DNA from: Candidatus Sulfopaludibacter sp. SbA3
GTDB taxonomy: Bacteria; Acidobacteriota; Terriglobia; 2-12-FULL-54-10
Assembly: GCA_945865705.1 (NCBI GenBank)
Contig: CAMBEY010000021.1
Coordinates: 1-18,133, forward strand
DNA length: 18,133 nucleotides
Direction of reading: 5' to 3'
Part shown: positions 1 to 7,922 of the stretch, piece after piece
Position numbering within the stretch: position 1 is the stretch's first letter
How the letters are laid out: the number at the start of each line of letters is the position of its first letter
Notes under the pieces: model-generated
Told to the model about the DNA's origin: nothing
Seen by the model: only the letters and a program-made list of their open reading frames with translations
Database searches by the model: none
Program-made: the position numbers and the translations under genes

Positions 1-252
1 CACACCACGCTGACCCTTACGGCACAGGCCGCGGGAGGATCGAAGGCAATTCCCGGTGGGTTGCTAGGCTATCTATCGTTTAAGGTAAGCGATCGCGCCG
101 GCCCTGCAATTATTTCCTTTCGCACCACAGTCGCTGCCACTCTTGCTGACGCCTCGAACCGCCCGCAGACGGTGGAGGTTCTCACGGACCAGGTAGAGAT
201 CATCGCCGAAGGCAGCGAGCCGCTGATCTCCTGCTTCTTCTTTTCGCACTGA
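1..252 (+). CDS. C-terminal end of a cohesin-like protein with CFFFSH tail (partial)
   Basis: Frame 1 is open from the first base to the TGA at 250-252, so this is the 3' end of a gene that starts outside the window; 83 residues are visible. The visible part is beta-rich and resembles the last third of a cohesin-type (Ig-like) domain. An I-P-G-G-L-L-G-Y-L-S-F-K-V stretch and a later V-E-V-L-T-D-Q-V-E-I strand line up with L-P-D-G-L-W-V-F-L-A-F-R-L and V-K-V-L-A-E-A-G-K-V in the complete protein at 17049-17624. Both proteins end in the same tail; here it is E-P-L-I-S-C-F-F-F-S-H, coded at 217-249, with the only Cys six residues from the end. It is probably exported like its paralogue, but the N-terminus is not seen. 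Cohesin domains bind dockerin partners in cellulosomes; many stand-alone versions have no known partner. The cohesin assignment is by fold-like pattern only. Confidence 0.7.
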   Translation, partial: HTTLTLTAQAAGGSKAIPGGLLGYLSFKVSDRAGPAIISFRTTVAATLADASNRPQTVEVLTDQVEIIAEGSEPLISCFFFSH

Positions 253-278
253 CTCGTGCCACATCCACCGATGTCCAT

Positions 279-310
279 AAAAATGGGACGCCTGTCCTGC
301 AAGCGCCCCA
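279..310 (-). terminator. Hairpin terminator between convergent genes
   Basis: An 8-bp stem pairs 284-291 with 303-310, with one A/C mismatch and an 11-nt loop. Read on the minus strand the stem is followed at once by a run of T (ATTTTTA, about 278-284). This is the layout of a rho-independent terminator for the M29-like gene, whose stop lies at 351-353. The plus-strand gene ending at 252 may share the stem, but its downstream side (TTCTTG) is less T-rich. Confidence 0.5.
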
Positions 311-350
311 TTCTTGCATCGCCAATTGTTCTGCCAACTCAATAGAAAGC

Positions 351-1889
351 CTAGTTGCCCTCCTCGGGGTTCCAGCCGGAGAGCTTGCGCTTGGCCTCCT
401 GCAAGGGATGAATGAAGGCGTAGGGGTCGCGGGCGTAGTCGTTCATGTAGTTGCCGGGCAGGTTGATGCCGGGGTAGGGAGGAATCCAGCGCTCGGTGAG
501 GAGCTCGTCGGGGTTGCCGAACTTCGCTGCGATGCGGCGCACCTCGGGGTCATCGAGGAAGGTGAGGTGCCCCTTGTCGATGACGCGCGTTACTTTGCCC
601 GCTGCGTCGGTGATGTCCATCGTTGTCAGGTATGTATGGATATGGTTGTGTCCGCCGCCGCGCTTCACCTTGCTTGCGTTTTGGCGGTACCACTCCTGAA
701 TCGCCGGGTGATACTCAAAATTCTGGCTAACGCCGAGACCCCAGTGGATCACGCCGCTGCGGCCACGCTCCCACACGTAGCGATTGCGAATCTCTGCCGG
801 CAGGTCGCGGGTGCGCCACGGGTCGGTGCCGATGGCGGCTTCTTCAAACCAGCCGCAACCAACGGCGGGGAAGCCGGGATACTTGATGCCTACTTTCTTG
901 CAGTCCTGCAACACTTCGTCCCAGCGCTTTCCGAACTCGCCGCCGCCCTCGATCTTGGTGATCTCATTCTTCTGGATGGTCAGCGTCATGTGCGGAAAGG
1001 TGCCGGCGTGGTTGATGGTGCCGGCAATCTTGCCGTTGGCGTTGGCCTCTTCGGGGCTCATGAACAGGGGCATGGGTGAGATGTGACCCTGCTTGAGTAT
1101 CTCGTAGCCGGGCCAGTTCTCGCGCAGCATACCTTCGAACTTCGGGTCCCAGCTCCAGGTGATATCGGTGCCTTCGGGATCAGTCGCGTGAATCTTGCGC
1201 GCCGTGGTGATGGTCTTCCACATCTGCTTGTCCATCGACTCCTGAACTTCGTATGGGAATGCGGCCATCGAGTACATAAACTTGTCGATGGTGTCCCAGG
1301 GGATGTACTCCCAGCGATAGTCAGCTTTGGGATTTGGCCCGCCCGCACCTTCAATCACCAAGTCATAGCCGCTGCCGCCCACGCTGATGTTGGCCTCGAA
1401 TAACGCTCGCGTGCCGCGCGCTCCGGACAGCCGCGACTGCGGGGCGGCGCCGCCCTCACCCTGGAATTGCAACTCTTCCTGGCCGGCGTTGGCTGATTGA
1501 GCCTTGGGCTCAACGGCGTGCGTACGTACGATGTCCACTTTCGCGCCGGCTTCCACGATGGCTCGGCGAATGGCTTCGAGTACCCGTGCATCAAACCGCG
1601 TGCTGACCACGATCAGCACATTCTCTCCCGGCTTGATGCCGTAGCCTGGCGACAGCGCCATGCGGCGGCTGGGCTTCTTGGCCATCAGGCGCGCGATGGG
1701 CATAAGGTCTTCCACTGTAGCGGTTAGAGCTTTCTTGTAATCGGGATCGCGAGGAGCGGGATAACCTGCCAATTGGGCATGTGACACCGGTGTCAGCAGC
1801 GATGCTGCGAAGGTCGCCAGCAATCCCAGGTAGATGCTGCGGCGTAACCAAACAGAGTGCCAAACTAAGGGATGATACGGGTAACGCAT
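351..1889 (-). CDS. Secreted M29 aminopeptidase-like protein
   Basis: This is a 512-residue protein. The chosen ATG (1887-1889) lies 7 nt after a perfect GGAGG (1897-1901) and starts directly before a signal peptide (hydrophobic residues ~18-36, likely cleavage after S-H-A ~38). A longer start at 1967 would add 26 residues ahead of that signal. Residues ~80-125 form a Rossmann-like segment (G-I-K-P-G-E-N-V-L-I-V-V ... G-A-K-V-D-I-V) typical of thermophilic aminopeptidases of family M29 (AmpS/AmpT). The C-terminal half carries family-like motifs: S-P-x-x-A-N-A-N-G-K-I (278-288), F-E-E-x-x-I-G-T-D-P (348-357), I-H-W-G-L-G (381-386) and H-N-H-I-H (414-418). Two metal-site positions look altered: the usual G-E-V before the T/S-P is M-P-L, and the usual H-x-D is H-x-H-x-H. 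Export also differs from cytosolic M29 enzymes. It may be an exported hydrolase with a changed metal site, or catalytically inactive. It runs opposite to both neighbours. Confidence 0.75.
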   Translation of the reverse strand: MRYPYHPLVWHSVWLRRSIYLGLLATFAASLLTPVSHAQLAGYPAPRDPDYKKALTATVEDLMPIARLMAKKPSRRMALSPGYGIKPGENVLIVVSTRFDARVLEAIRRAIVEAGAKVDIVRTHAVEPKAQSANAGQEELQFQGEGGAAPQSRLSGARGTRALFEANISVGGSGYDLVIEGAGGPNPKADYRWEYIPWDTIDKFMYSMAAFPYEVQESMDKQMWKTITTARKIHATDPEGTDITWSWDPKFEGMLRENWPGYEILKQGHISPMPLFMSPEEANANGKIAGTINHAGTFPHMTLTIQKNEITKIEGGGEFGKRWDEVLQDCKKVGIKYPGFPAVGCGWFEEAAIGTDPWRTRDLPAEIRNRYVWERGRSGVIHWGLGVSQNFEYHPAIQEWYRQNASKVKRGGGHNHIHTYLTTMDITDAAGKVTRVIDKGHLTFLDDPEVRRIAAKFGNPDELLTERWIPPYPGINLPGNYMNDYARDPYAFIHPLQEAKRKLSGWNPEEGN

Positions 1890-2225
1890 GCGCTTACCTC
1901 CAAGTTGGTAAAAAGTTCGGGTGAACAGACAGGCCGAGTGTACATCAGTCGATCCGCCGCTGGACAAAAAAATATGGCTCGGCCCTGCGTATCGCCGCAG
2001 AACCGCGCATTATTTTGTGCTTGCTTTTCAATGGATAAACGCATAAATTCGCACTAACCAAAAGGCTAGGCAGGTATTTAGCAACAGCTCTGGAGAAGGA
2101 TGAGCTCATGTTAAGCGTGTGCGGTCGGAAGGTAACAGCAAGCGCTGGAGTTGCCTCGCCACGTAACTGCATCGCCGACGAAACTCATCCCCATGGAATT
2201 CACCAAGCTCATCGGAGGATTGTAT
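1890..2225. promoter_or_regulatory. Divergent intergenic region with promoters of both flanking genes
   Basis: No supportable gene lies in these 336 bases; start codons of divergent genes bound it, so promoters for both must lie here or just beyond. Ribosome binding sites are clear at both ends: GGAGG on the minus strand at 1897-1901 and GGAGG on the plus strand at 2214-2218. The middle (about 1965-2075) is clearly more A/T-rich than its surroundings. A weak plus-strand promoter candidate is TTGCTT at 2021-2026, 17 nt, then TAAATT at 2044-2049. A perfect 10-base palindrome, ATGAGCTCAT, sits at 2100-2109 and could be a protein-binding site. These are pattern matches only; no known operator was recognised. 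Confidence 0.4.
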
Positions 2226-5200
2226 ATGTCCCGAAAAATTCTTCAGTTTGCGACAGTCGTGATGTTGGCCACTGGCCTGACGCTCGCGCAGATTACCACC
2301 GGCACGGTTTCCGGTACCGTGCGGGATAGCTCCGGCGCAGTGCTGCCCGGCGCCAATGTGAATCTCATCAATACGGACACGGGTGCCACTCGCACCGCCG
2401 TGGCAGACGCCCGCGGCTACTATGCCGCTCCCAACTTGAGTCTTGGTCAGTATGAGATTACAGCCACCAGCGAAGGTTTCCAGACCACTGTGCGCCGCGG
2501 CATCACGCTGAACGTAGGCCAGAACGCAGTGATTGATTTTGGATTGCAGATTGGCTCGGTCTCCGAGCGCGTGGAAGTAACGGCGGAAGCACCGCTGATC
2601 CAGACCACCTCGGCGACCGTCTCCGGTCTGGTGAATGAGCGTCAGGTGCAGGACTTGCCCTTGAACGCCCGCGACCTGGTTTCCCTCGGCACGCTCTATG
2701 CTGGCGTCGTTGCGCCCACCACCGGCGAACGCAGCGCCAGCAAAGGCTTCGGGACCAAACTGGCCATCTCCGGCACGCGCTACAACCAAAGCCTGTTCCA
2801 GCTCGATGGCGTGGACATTAATGACGCGGCGAACTCCGCGGGCGGCGCGGCGGGCATCCTGATGGGTGCCGAGACCATTCGCGAGTTCAACGTCATCACC
2901 AATGGCTACAGCGCTGAGTATGGTCGCCACACCGGCGGCGTATTCAACGCGGTTACGAAATCCGGCACGAACAGTCTGCACGGTTCGGTGTTCGAGTTCC
3001 TGCGCAACGAGAAGCTGGATGCCAACCGCTGGGAGACCAACGCGTTTGGCGGCGGAAGCAAGGATGCTTACAAGCGCAATCAGTTCGGATTCTCCCTGGG
3101 AGGTCCCATCGCGCGCGACAAGTCATTTTTCTTTGGCAGCTATGAGGGTCTGCGCGAGCGCGAAGGTGAGACGGCTACCTTTGCCGTCCCGGACGCCAAC
3201 GCGCGCCGCGGCACGGTGCCGACGACAGCCGCCATTTGCACCTCTGTGCAGGGAACATTTACAGCAACTACGGGAACCTGCTCACTCGCCGTTCATCCCG
3301 GCGTTCGGCCTTACCTGGAGTCCTACCCGCTGCCCAACGGTGCGCTGCAAGCCTCGGCTGGGACCGGGGACTGGGCGGATTCACGCAGCGTCCCCACTGA
3401 TGAGAACTTCTTTACGATCAGGATGGATCACAAGCTGTCCGACAGCGACACGCTGTTTGGCCGGTACACTTTCGATGATGCGATCAAGAATAATCGCACC
3501 AACTTTAATGCCTATGAGAATAATGACTCGCGCAATCAGTACGCGGCATTTGGACACACCCGCATCGTGTCGCAGGCTCTGGTCAATCAACTCGTGCTGG
3601 GCTACACACGCACCTTCAGTGCGCAGAAGAACACGGCGGTGGAAGGACTGACCATTCCCACGTTCAATTTCACCACGCATGACGGGGCCATGGGCTTGAT
3701 CACCACCACGGGCCTGGGAAGCTGGGGAGGCGAATCTCAGTATCCGCGGGCTTCGGTCCTCAACATGTTCCAGATCAAGGATGATGTTTTTTACACGGCT
3801 GGCCAGCACTCCATCAAGTTCGGTGTGAATGCGCAAAGGTTCCGCTTCAAGTATGGCGCGCTGTTCAACGGCGGCGGCACCTATGCCTTCGGCAACATCC
3901 CGACGTTCATGGCGGGCGTGGTGAACAGTTACACCGCGCTCACCGCCGATTCCCAGGGCGGTGCCTATCCCGAGCAAACGGTCTTCGGCATACATCTGCA
4001 GGATGACTATCGCATCACCCCGCATCTGACCATGAATATGGGGTTGCGCTACGAGGTATCCTCCGTTCCCAAGGAAGTGTACGGTCGGGTGAGCAACCTG
4101 CGGGATTTCCTGGGGATCAACCAGACGCAGAACGATCTGATCATCGGGAACCCTGTTTATCTGAATCCTTCGCTGAAGAACTTCGCTCCCCGAATGGGTC
4201 TGGCTTGGGATCCCACGGGAGACGGCAAAACCTCAGTGCGCGCCGGCGCAGGGATTTTTCATGATCAGATCACAGCGGGTCCGTATCTGTTCGCCTACCA
4301 CAGTAGTCTCCCCTACGTTTTGGTTGGCAACATCACCACAGGCGCGCGCTTCCCTGATGCCTTCTTTACGCAGCAACAGCAAATGGCAGGCGCTCCGAAT
4401 ATGGAGGGCTTCCAATACAAGATGCAGCAGCCTGCGACTTATAAATACTCGCTGGACGTGCAGCGCGAGGTCATCACCAACACCAGTGTAAACCTGGGAT
4501 TCGCGGCCACCCGCGGGGTGCATCTGCTGCGGGTGCTGAATATGAACGCGCGGATTGCGCAGGACCGCGCCGACGGGCTGTTCGTTTCCACCACCGCGCC
4601 TTTCCGCAGTCCGGCCTTCGGGCGTCTGCGTCCGCGGTTCTCCGATGTGTCCAGCAACTACTATGCGTTTCGCATGAGTGTTGCGCACCGCTACAGCAAC
4701 GGCCTGCAATTTCAGGGATCGTACACTTACTCGAAGACCACCGATGACGGCTCCAACTGGACGGGCGGCTCGGACTGGTCCAATAGTCCGGGACAGGCGC
4801 GCTACCTGAACATCAAAGAGAAGTCGCTGGCGGCGTTCGACGTCCGCAATGTGCTCTCGACCAACTTCACCTATGATCTGCCGGGGCAGCGCATGACCGG
4901 GCCTGTGGGTAAGGTGTTCGGCGGCTGGCAGATCAGCGGTATCCTTTCCATGCAGGACGGCGTGCCGTTCACGCTGACCACCGGCGTGCGACCGGGCTTC
5001 ATTCAGAATGGATTCATTGGGGATTTTCCAGACGTGGCGGCTGGCGCTGAATTTAAGTATGACGAGCGCAATGCGGACCGGTATTTCGATCCTTCGCCGT
5101 TCCATTTACCTCGTGGCTATGTTGCCGCGGATCAGACGGCGCTCGGCGGCTCCTATGTGGGCAATGTGGCGCGCACGAATCTGATCGCTCCCGGCCAGGC

Positions 5201-5429
5201 TAAGCTGGACTTGGTGCTGACCAAGTCCACCAACTTGTCGGAGAAAATTGCTCTGCAGTTCCGCTCCGAGTTTTTCAATATTTTGAATCGCGCGAACTAC
5301 GGGCTGCCGAATGGGCGCGTATTCGCCAGCGCGGCGGCGAATGAACCTCTGTTTGCCAACGTTGGCCGCATTACCAACACGACCACCACGGCGCGTCAGA
5401 TTCAGTTTGGGTTGCGTCTCCAGTTTTAG
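2226..5429 (+). CDS. TonB-dependent receptor 1, Oar-like, with N-terminal CarboxypepD_reg-like domain
   Basis: This is a 1,067-residue outer-membrane beta-barrel receptor that would import or bind a ligand using TonB energy. The ATG at 2226 is chosen because GGAGG (2214-2218) lies 7 nt upstream and a signal peptide follows directly (M-S-R-K, hydrophobic core ~6-20, cleavage after A21); in-frame starts further upstream would bury it. Residues ~24-108 are a carboxypeptidase-regulatory-like Ig domain (G-T-V-S-G-T-V-R-D-x-x-G-A-V-L-P-G-A-N-V, then G-Y-Y ... L-G-Q-Y-E-I-T). The plug domain follows (~113-250: L-P-L-N-A-R-D, Q-L-D-G-V-D, F-N-V-I-T-N-G-Y-S-A-E-Y-G and a G-G-V-F-N-A-V-T-K-S-G-T-N motif). 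The barrel fills the rest and ends in the aromatic signature Q-F-G-L-R-L-Q-F used by the BAM machinery. No obvious TonB box was picked out. It is paralogous to the receptor at 7959-11132. The ligand is unknown. Confidence 0.93.
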   Translation: MSRKILQFATVVMLATGLTLAQITTGTVSGTVRDSSGAVLPGANVNLINTDTGATRTAVADARGYYAAPNLSLGQYEITATSEGFQTTVRRGITLNVGQNAVIDFGLQIGSVSERVEVTAEAPLIQTTSATVSGLVNERQVQDLPLNARDLVSLGTLYAGVVAPTTGERSASKGFGTKLAISGTRYNQSLFQLDGVDINDAANSAGGAAGILMGAETIREFNVITNGYSAEYGRHTGGVFNAVTKSGTNSLHGSVFEFLRNEKLDANRWETNAFGGGSKDAYKRNQFGFSLGGPIARDKSFFFGSYEGLREREGETATFAVPDANARRGTVPTTAAICTSVQGTFTATTGTCSLAVHPGVRPYLESYPLPNGALQASAGTGDWADSRSVPTDENFFTIRMDHKLSDSDTLFGRYTFDDAIKNNRTNFNAYENNDSRNQYAAFGHTRIVSQALVNQLVLGYTRTFSAQKNTAVEGLTIPTFNFTTHDGAMGLITTTGLGSWGGESQYPRASVLNMFQIKDDVFYTAGQHSIKFGVNAQRFRFKYGALFNGGGTYAFGNIPTFMAGVVNSYTALTADSQGGAYPEQTVFGIHLQDDYRITPHLTMNMGLRYEVSSVPKEVYGRVSNLRDFLGINQTQNDLIIGNPVYLNPSLKNFAPRMGLAWDPTGDGKTSVRAGAGIFHDQITAGPYLFAYHSSLPYVLVGNITTGARFPDAFFTQQQQMAGAPNMEGFQYKMQQPATYKYSLDVQREVITNTSVNLGFAATRGVHLLRVLNMNARIAQDRADGLFVSTTAPFRSPAFGRLRPRFSDVSSNYYAFRMSVAHRYSNGLQFQGSYTYSKTTDDGSNWTGGSDWSNSPGQARYLNIKEKSLAAFDVRNVLSTNFTYDLPGQRMTGPVGKVFGGWQISGILSMQDGVPFTLTTGVRPGFIQNGFIGDFPDVAAGAEFKYDERNADRYFDPSPFHLPRGYVAADQTALGGSYVGNVARTNLIAPGQAKLDLVLTKSTNLSEKIALQFRSEFFNILNRANYGLPNGRVFASAAANEPLFANVGRITNTTTTARQIQFGLRLQF

Positions 5430-5441
5430 TAGTCAGCTTGC

Positions 5442-5467
5442 TCCGGACGATGCGATCATCGCCCGGA
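5442..5467 (+). terminator. Hairpin downstream of receptor 1
   Basis: An 11-bp stem with one A/C mismatch pairs 5442-5452 with 5457-5467 around a CGAT tetraloop, 12 bases after the receptor stop. The following bases are only moderately T-rich (TTGTTCACGATTTC), so it is a weak terminator, an attenuator, or a 3'-end stabilising hairpin within a receptor-propeller transcript. Confidence 0.35.
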
Positions 5468-5536
5468 TTGTTCACGATTTCTAATTTAGTCGCGGGCTCT
5501 TGCCAGCGGGCAAAACTTTTCATAAGGAGCGTTTTG

Positions 5537-6979
5537 ATGGCCCCCATCTTAAACTCTGTGTTTGCAGGGAGCGGCAAGACTAAAGTATTTGTTTATGGAA
5601 TTATTTCCGTCATATCGTTGTCGGCAATTCTGCTGGTGTTGGCTGGAACACTTGACCCGGGCAAGGCAGACCGCGCTTATCGCGCTGCGTTGAGAGTGCC
5701 CAACGGCCAGGCCCAGTTGACTGCGGCTGAACCAATCACGAATCAGGATGCTGCTCCGATGTGTGTGTGGGAGCCCGTCTCGGCGACGAGCGGTTCGCTG
5801 GCGGCGTTTCAGCAGGCGCGCCCGACATCGACCACCGCGTCCACGCGGCCCATTGATTTTGCGTCACAAAAACCCGTGCGTACGATTCGTGATCCCTATG
5901 CCGCCTATAGCGCGGTGGCCGTTGATCCCATCAACAATGAAGTCATCTTGACCGACGAGAACCTCTTCCAGATTCTTGTCTATGACCGCCTGGCCAACAC
6001 GCCCGCGCAGGCCAAGATGACCGAGCCCAAGCGTGTACTAGGTGGCCTAGAAACAAAGATTGAGTTCCAGTGCGGACTCTATATTGACCCCAAGAACGGC
6101 GACATCTACGCCGTCAACAATGACACGGTTGATACGTTGGTCATCTTTTCGCGCGACCAAAAGGGCAACGTGCCGCCTAAGCGCGAGTTGATTACCGTCC
6201 ACGGAACCTTCGGAATCGCCGTAGACGAAGCCGCGCAGGAACTGTTCATGAGCGTGCAGCACGAGAACGCGGTGATTGTGTACCAGAAGCTCGCGCAGGG
6301 TAAGGATGCCCCGCTGCGCTTTATTCAAGGCGGTAAGACGCAACTGGCCGATCCGCACGGCATGGCCATCGACACCAAGAAGCAGTTGATGTTCGTAGCC
6401 AATCACGGCGGCTTCCACGAGAAGATTCCCGGCGCGGAGCCGGCCTTGAGCTTCGCTGGCGCCGGCGGGAAAGACGTTCCCAACTGGCCCGACGGTGGAC
6501 AGAAACCCGGCTCGGGCAAAAACCTGCCGCCATCCATTACTGTATATCCCCTCAAAGGGCGCGGCGACCTCGCACCGCTGCAAGTGATTCAAGGGCCGAA
6601 AACGCGGCTGAACTGGCCAACCGGTCTGGCCGTTGATGAAGACGCCGGCGAGTTGTATGTCGCCAACGATATGGATGACTCCATCGCCGTATTCGACATT
6701 ACTGCTAACGGCGATGTCGCGCCGAAGCGAATGATCCGTGGGTCGAAGTCGATGATCAAGAATCCCACCGGCGTATGGCTCGACTTCAAGAACAAGGAAG
6801 TCTGGTCGGCTAATTTCGGCAATCACTCGGCGACTGTTTATCCGATGGGCGCCTCGGGCGATGTTGCTCCGCTGCGCATGATCCGTAGCGGGCCGCTGAA
6901 TGAGCAGGCCCTGGGCATCGGCAATCCGCACCCGGTTGGGTATGACTCCAAGCGCGAGCAGCTTATAGTTCCCAACTGA
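5537..6979 (+). CDS. NHL/SMP-30-like beta-propeller protein, N-terminal part up to in-frame TGA
   Basis: This is a 480-residue protein. The ATG at 5537 follows GGAG (5526-5529) by 7 nt; starts upstream overlap the receptor's trailing hairpin. One hydrophobic segment (~residues 16-37) acts as a signal anchor or signal peptide, so the rest lies outside the cytoplasm. From ~residue 100 it is built of repeats of about 45-70 residues with the pattern A-P-x-R-x-I-x-G-x-x-T ... P-x-G-x-A-x-D ... x-x-L-x-V-A-N ... S-I-x-V-[F/Y] ... A-N-G-D; six full units and half of a seventh are visible, and unit 4 has a Gly/Pro-rich insert. Such repeats form beta-propellers that bind ligands or proteins; no catalytic motif is evident. 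The frame stops at TGA 6977-6979 in the middle of unit 7, and the next ORF continues the same unit in the same frame. The intact gene would span 5537-7792. Most likely it is a nonsense-interrupted or miscalled gene. Confidence 0.8.
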   Translation: MAPILNSVFAGSGKTKVFVYGIISVISLSAILLVLAGTLDPGKADRAYRAALRVPNGQAQLTAAEPITNQDAAPMCVWEPVSATSGSLAAFQQARPTSTTASTRPIDFASQKPVRTIRDPYAAYSAVAVDPINNEVILTDENLFQILVYDRLANTPAQAKMTEPKRVLGGLETKIEFQCGLYIDPKNGDIYAVNNDTVDTLVIFSRDQKGNVPPKRELITVHGTFGIAVDEAAQELFMSVQHENAVIVYQKLAQGKDAPLRFIQGGKTQLADPHGMAIDTKKQLMFVANHGGFHEKIPGAEPALSFAGAGGKDVPNWPDGGQKPGSGKNLPPSITVYPLKGRGDLAPLQVIQGPKTRLNWPTGLAVDEDAGELYVANDMDDSIAVFDITANGDVAPKRMIRGSKSMIKNPTGVWLDFKNKEVWSANFGNHSATVYPMGASGDVAPLRMIRSGPLNEQALGIGNPHPVGYDSKREQLIVPN

Positions 6980-7792
6980 GTGGCGCATCCGCAGATTGCG
7001 TTTTTCGCCAGGTTGGCGAATGGCAATGAGCAGCCGAAGCGCAAGATAGAGGGCCAGAAGACTCTGCTGGGCCGCACCATGCACGCGGTGGCCTACGACG
7101 AAGTTCGCGATGAATTCATGGTTCCCGTTCCGCTGAGTCAGTCGATCTTGATTTTCCGCGGCGGCGCGGACGGCCAAGAGGCTCCGCTGCGAGTGATTCA
7201 AGGTTCCAAGACGGAGCTGGTGGAACCGGAGCGGCTGGCGCTGGACGCGGTGAACGGAGAAATCTACGTCCCGCGCGAGGGCGATACCGTTCTGGTTTTT
7301 TCCACCCTGGCGAATGGCGACGTGGCTCCGCGCCGCATATTGAAAGGCCCCGATACGGGGTTGGGCGCGGGCGCGGTGGCTATTGACACGGTGCGTAACT
7401 TCCTGGTGGCTGGCGGCGGTGGTGGTGGAGGTGGATCGAAATTCCGCATCTACCCACGCACGGCACAGGGCAATACCAAGCCTTTGCGCACCATCGGCGG
7501 CCCCAAGAGCGGGCTGTTCGGTTTAGGTGGGCCAATCGCCGTCTACAGTCCTAAAGGGCATATCATTACCACTGTACGAGGACGCGGCGAGTTGGCTGCG
7601 GAAGACTCTTACCTCGGTATATGGAGTGTGGAAGACGACGGCGACGTTCCGCCGAAGTGGCGCGTCGGTGGGCCGAACGGGGTTTTCTTGATGCCGCGCG
7701 GCGTTACCTTTGACGCCAAGAACAAGACCATCATCGCCAGCGACAAGCGGCAGAACGCGGTGTTTTCGTTCTACTTCCCGGAAGCATTTTGA
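6980..7792 (+). CDS. NHL/SMP-30-like beta-propeller protein, C-terminal part after in-frame TGA
   Basis: These 270 codons continue in the same frame directly after the TGA at 6977-6979. The first codon is GTG, but no ribosome binding site precedes it and no signal peptide follows, so independent translation of an exported protein is doubtful; a later ATG (7079) is no better supported. It completes propeller unit 7 and adds units 8-12 with the same motif (A-P-L-R-V-I-Q-G-S-K-T, A-N-G-D-V-A-P-R-R-I-L-K-G and others). Unit 10 contains a run of eight glycines (7413-7436 region). The C-terminus F-S-F-Y-F-P-E-A-F closes the last strand. Together with the upstream part it gives about 751 residues and 12 repeats, enough for two six-bladed propellers. 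The preserved reading frame and clean repeat phase show that the interruption is recent, artefactual, or read through. Confidence 0.7.
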   Translation: MAHPQIAFFARLANGNEQPKRKIEGQKTLLGRTMHAVAYDEVRDEFMVPVPLSQSILIFRGGADGQEAPLRVIQGSKTELVEPERLALDAVNGEIYVPREGDTVLVFSTLANGDVAPRRILKGPDTGLGAGAVAIDTVRNFLVAGGGGGGGGSKFRIYPRTAQGNTKPLRTIGGPKSGLFGLGGPIAVYSPKGHIITTVRGRGELAAEDSYLGIWSVEDDGDVPPKWRVGGPNGVFLMPRGVTFDAKNKTIIASDKRQNAVFSFYFPEAF

Positions 7793-7838
7793 GCCACGAC
7801 AGATAACGTTTTTGGAAGCGTAGTACTAGTCACAGGAA

Positions 7839-7871
7839 CTCCGGCGGCTGATTCTTTACAGTTTGCCGGAG
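7839..7871 (+). terminator. Hairpin after the propeller gene
   Basis: A perfect 7-bp GC-rich stem pairs 7839-7845 with 7865-7871 around a 19-nt loop, followed by GAATTTT. It sits 47 bases after the propeller stop and could end that transcript. The long loop and short T run make it a weak terminator candidate. Confidence 0.3.
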
Positions 7872-7886
7872 GAATTTTCGGGGCAG

Positions 7887-7922
7887 GAGAGTCCGCCAGT
7901 CTGGGTACTGCCGCGGAGTCTC
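7887..7922 (+). promoter_or_regulatory. Stem-loop in the leader of receptor 2
   Basis: Outer arms 7887-7896 and 7913-7922 pair over 10 positions with one G/G mismatch. An inner 4-bp stem (7897-7900 with 7907-7910) has a 6-nt loop, and CC (7911-7912) bulges between the two stems. TTT follows directly. The structure ends 23 nt before the A/G-rich ribosome binding site of the receptor at 7959, so it could be an attenuator, a leader stabiliser, or the terminator of the upstream gene. Confidence 0.4.

Noticed and set aside
2151..2225. Longer N-terminus for receptor 1
   Set aside because: It would place 25 extra residues before a clear signal peptide; the start at 2226 has GGAGG at ideal spacing.
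2108..2329. Possible 73-codon leader ORF overlapping the start of receptor 1
   Set aside because: It has purine-rich sequence upstream, but it runs out of frame into the well-supported receptor gene, shows no recognisable protein pattern, and codes no signal or domain.
2106..2981. 291-codon minus-strand ORF under receptor 1
   Set aside because: It is an antisense shadow of the conserved plug-domain codons; the same kind of shadow appears under receptor 2.
6047..7201. 384-codon minus-strand ORF
   Set aside because: It is a shadow of the propeller gene; it has no signal, no domain and biased composition, while the plus strand has clear repeats.
7413..7436. Run of eight Gly codons as a slippage-prone repeat
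   Set aside because: It is coded by mixed GGC, GGT and GGA codons, so it is not a pure tract, and it lies in a loop of propeller unit 10 where glycines are tolerated.
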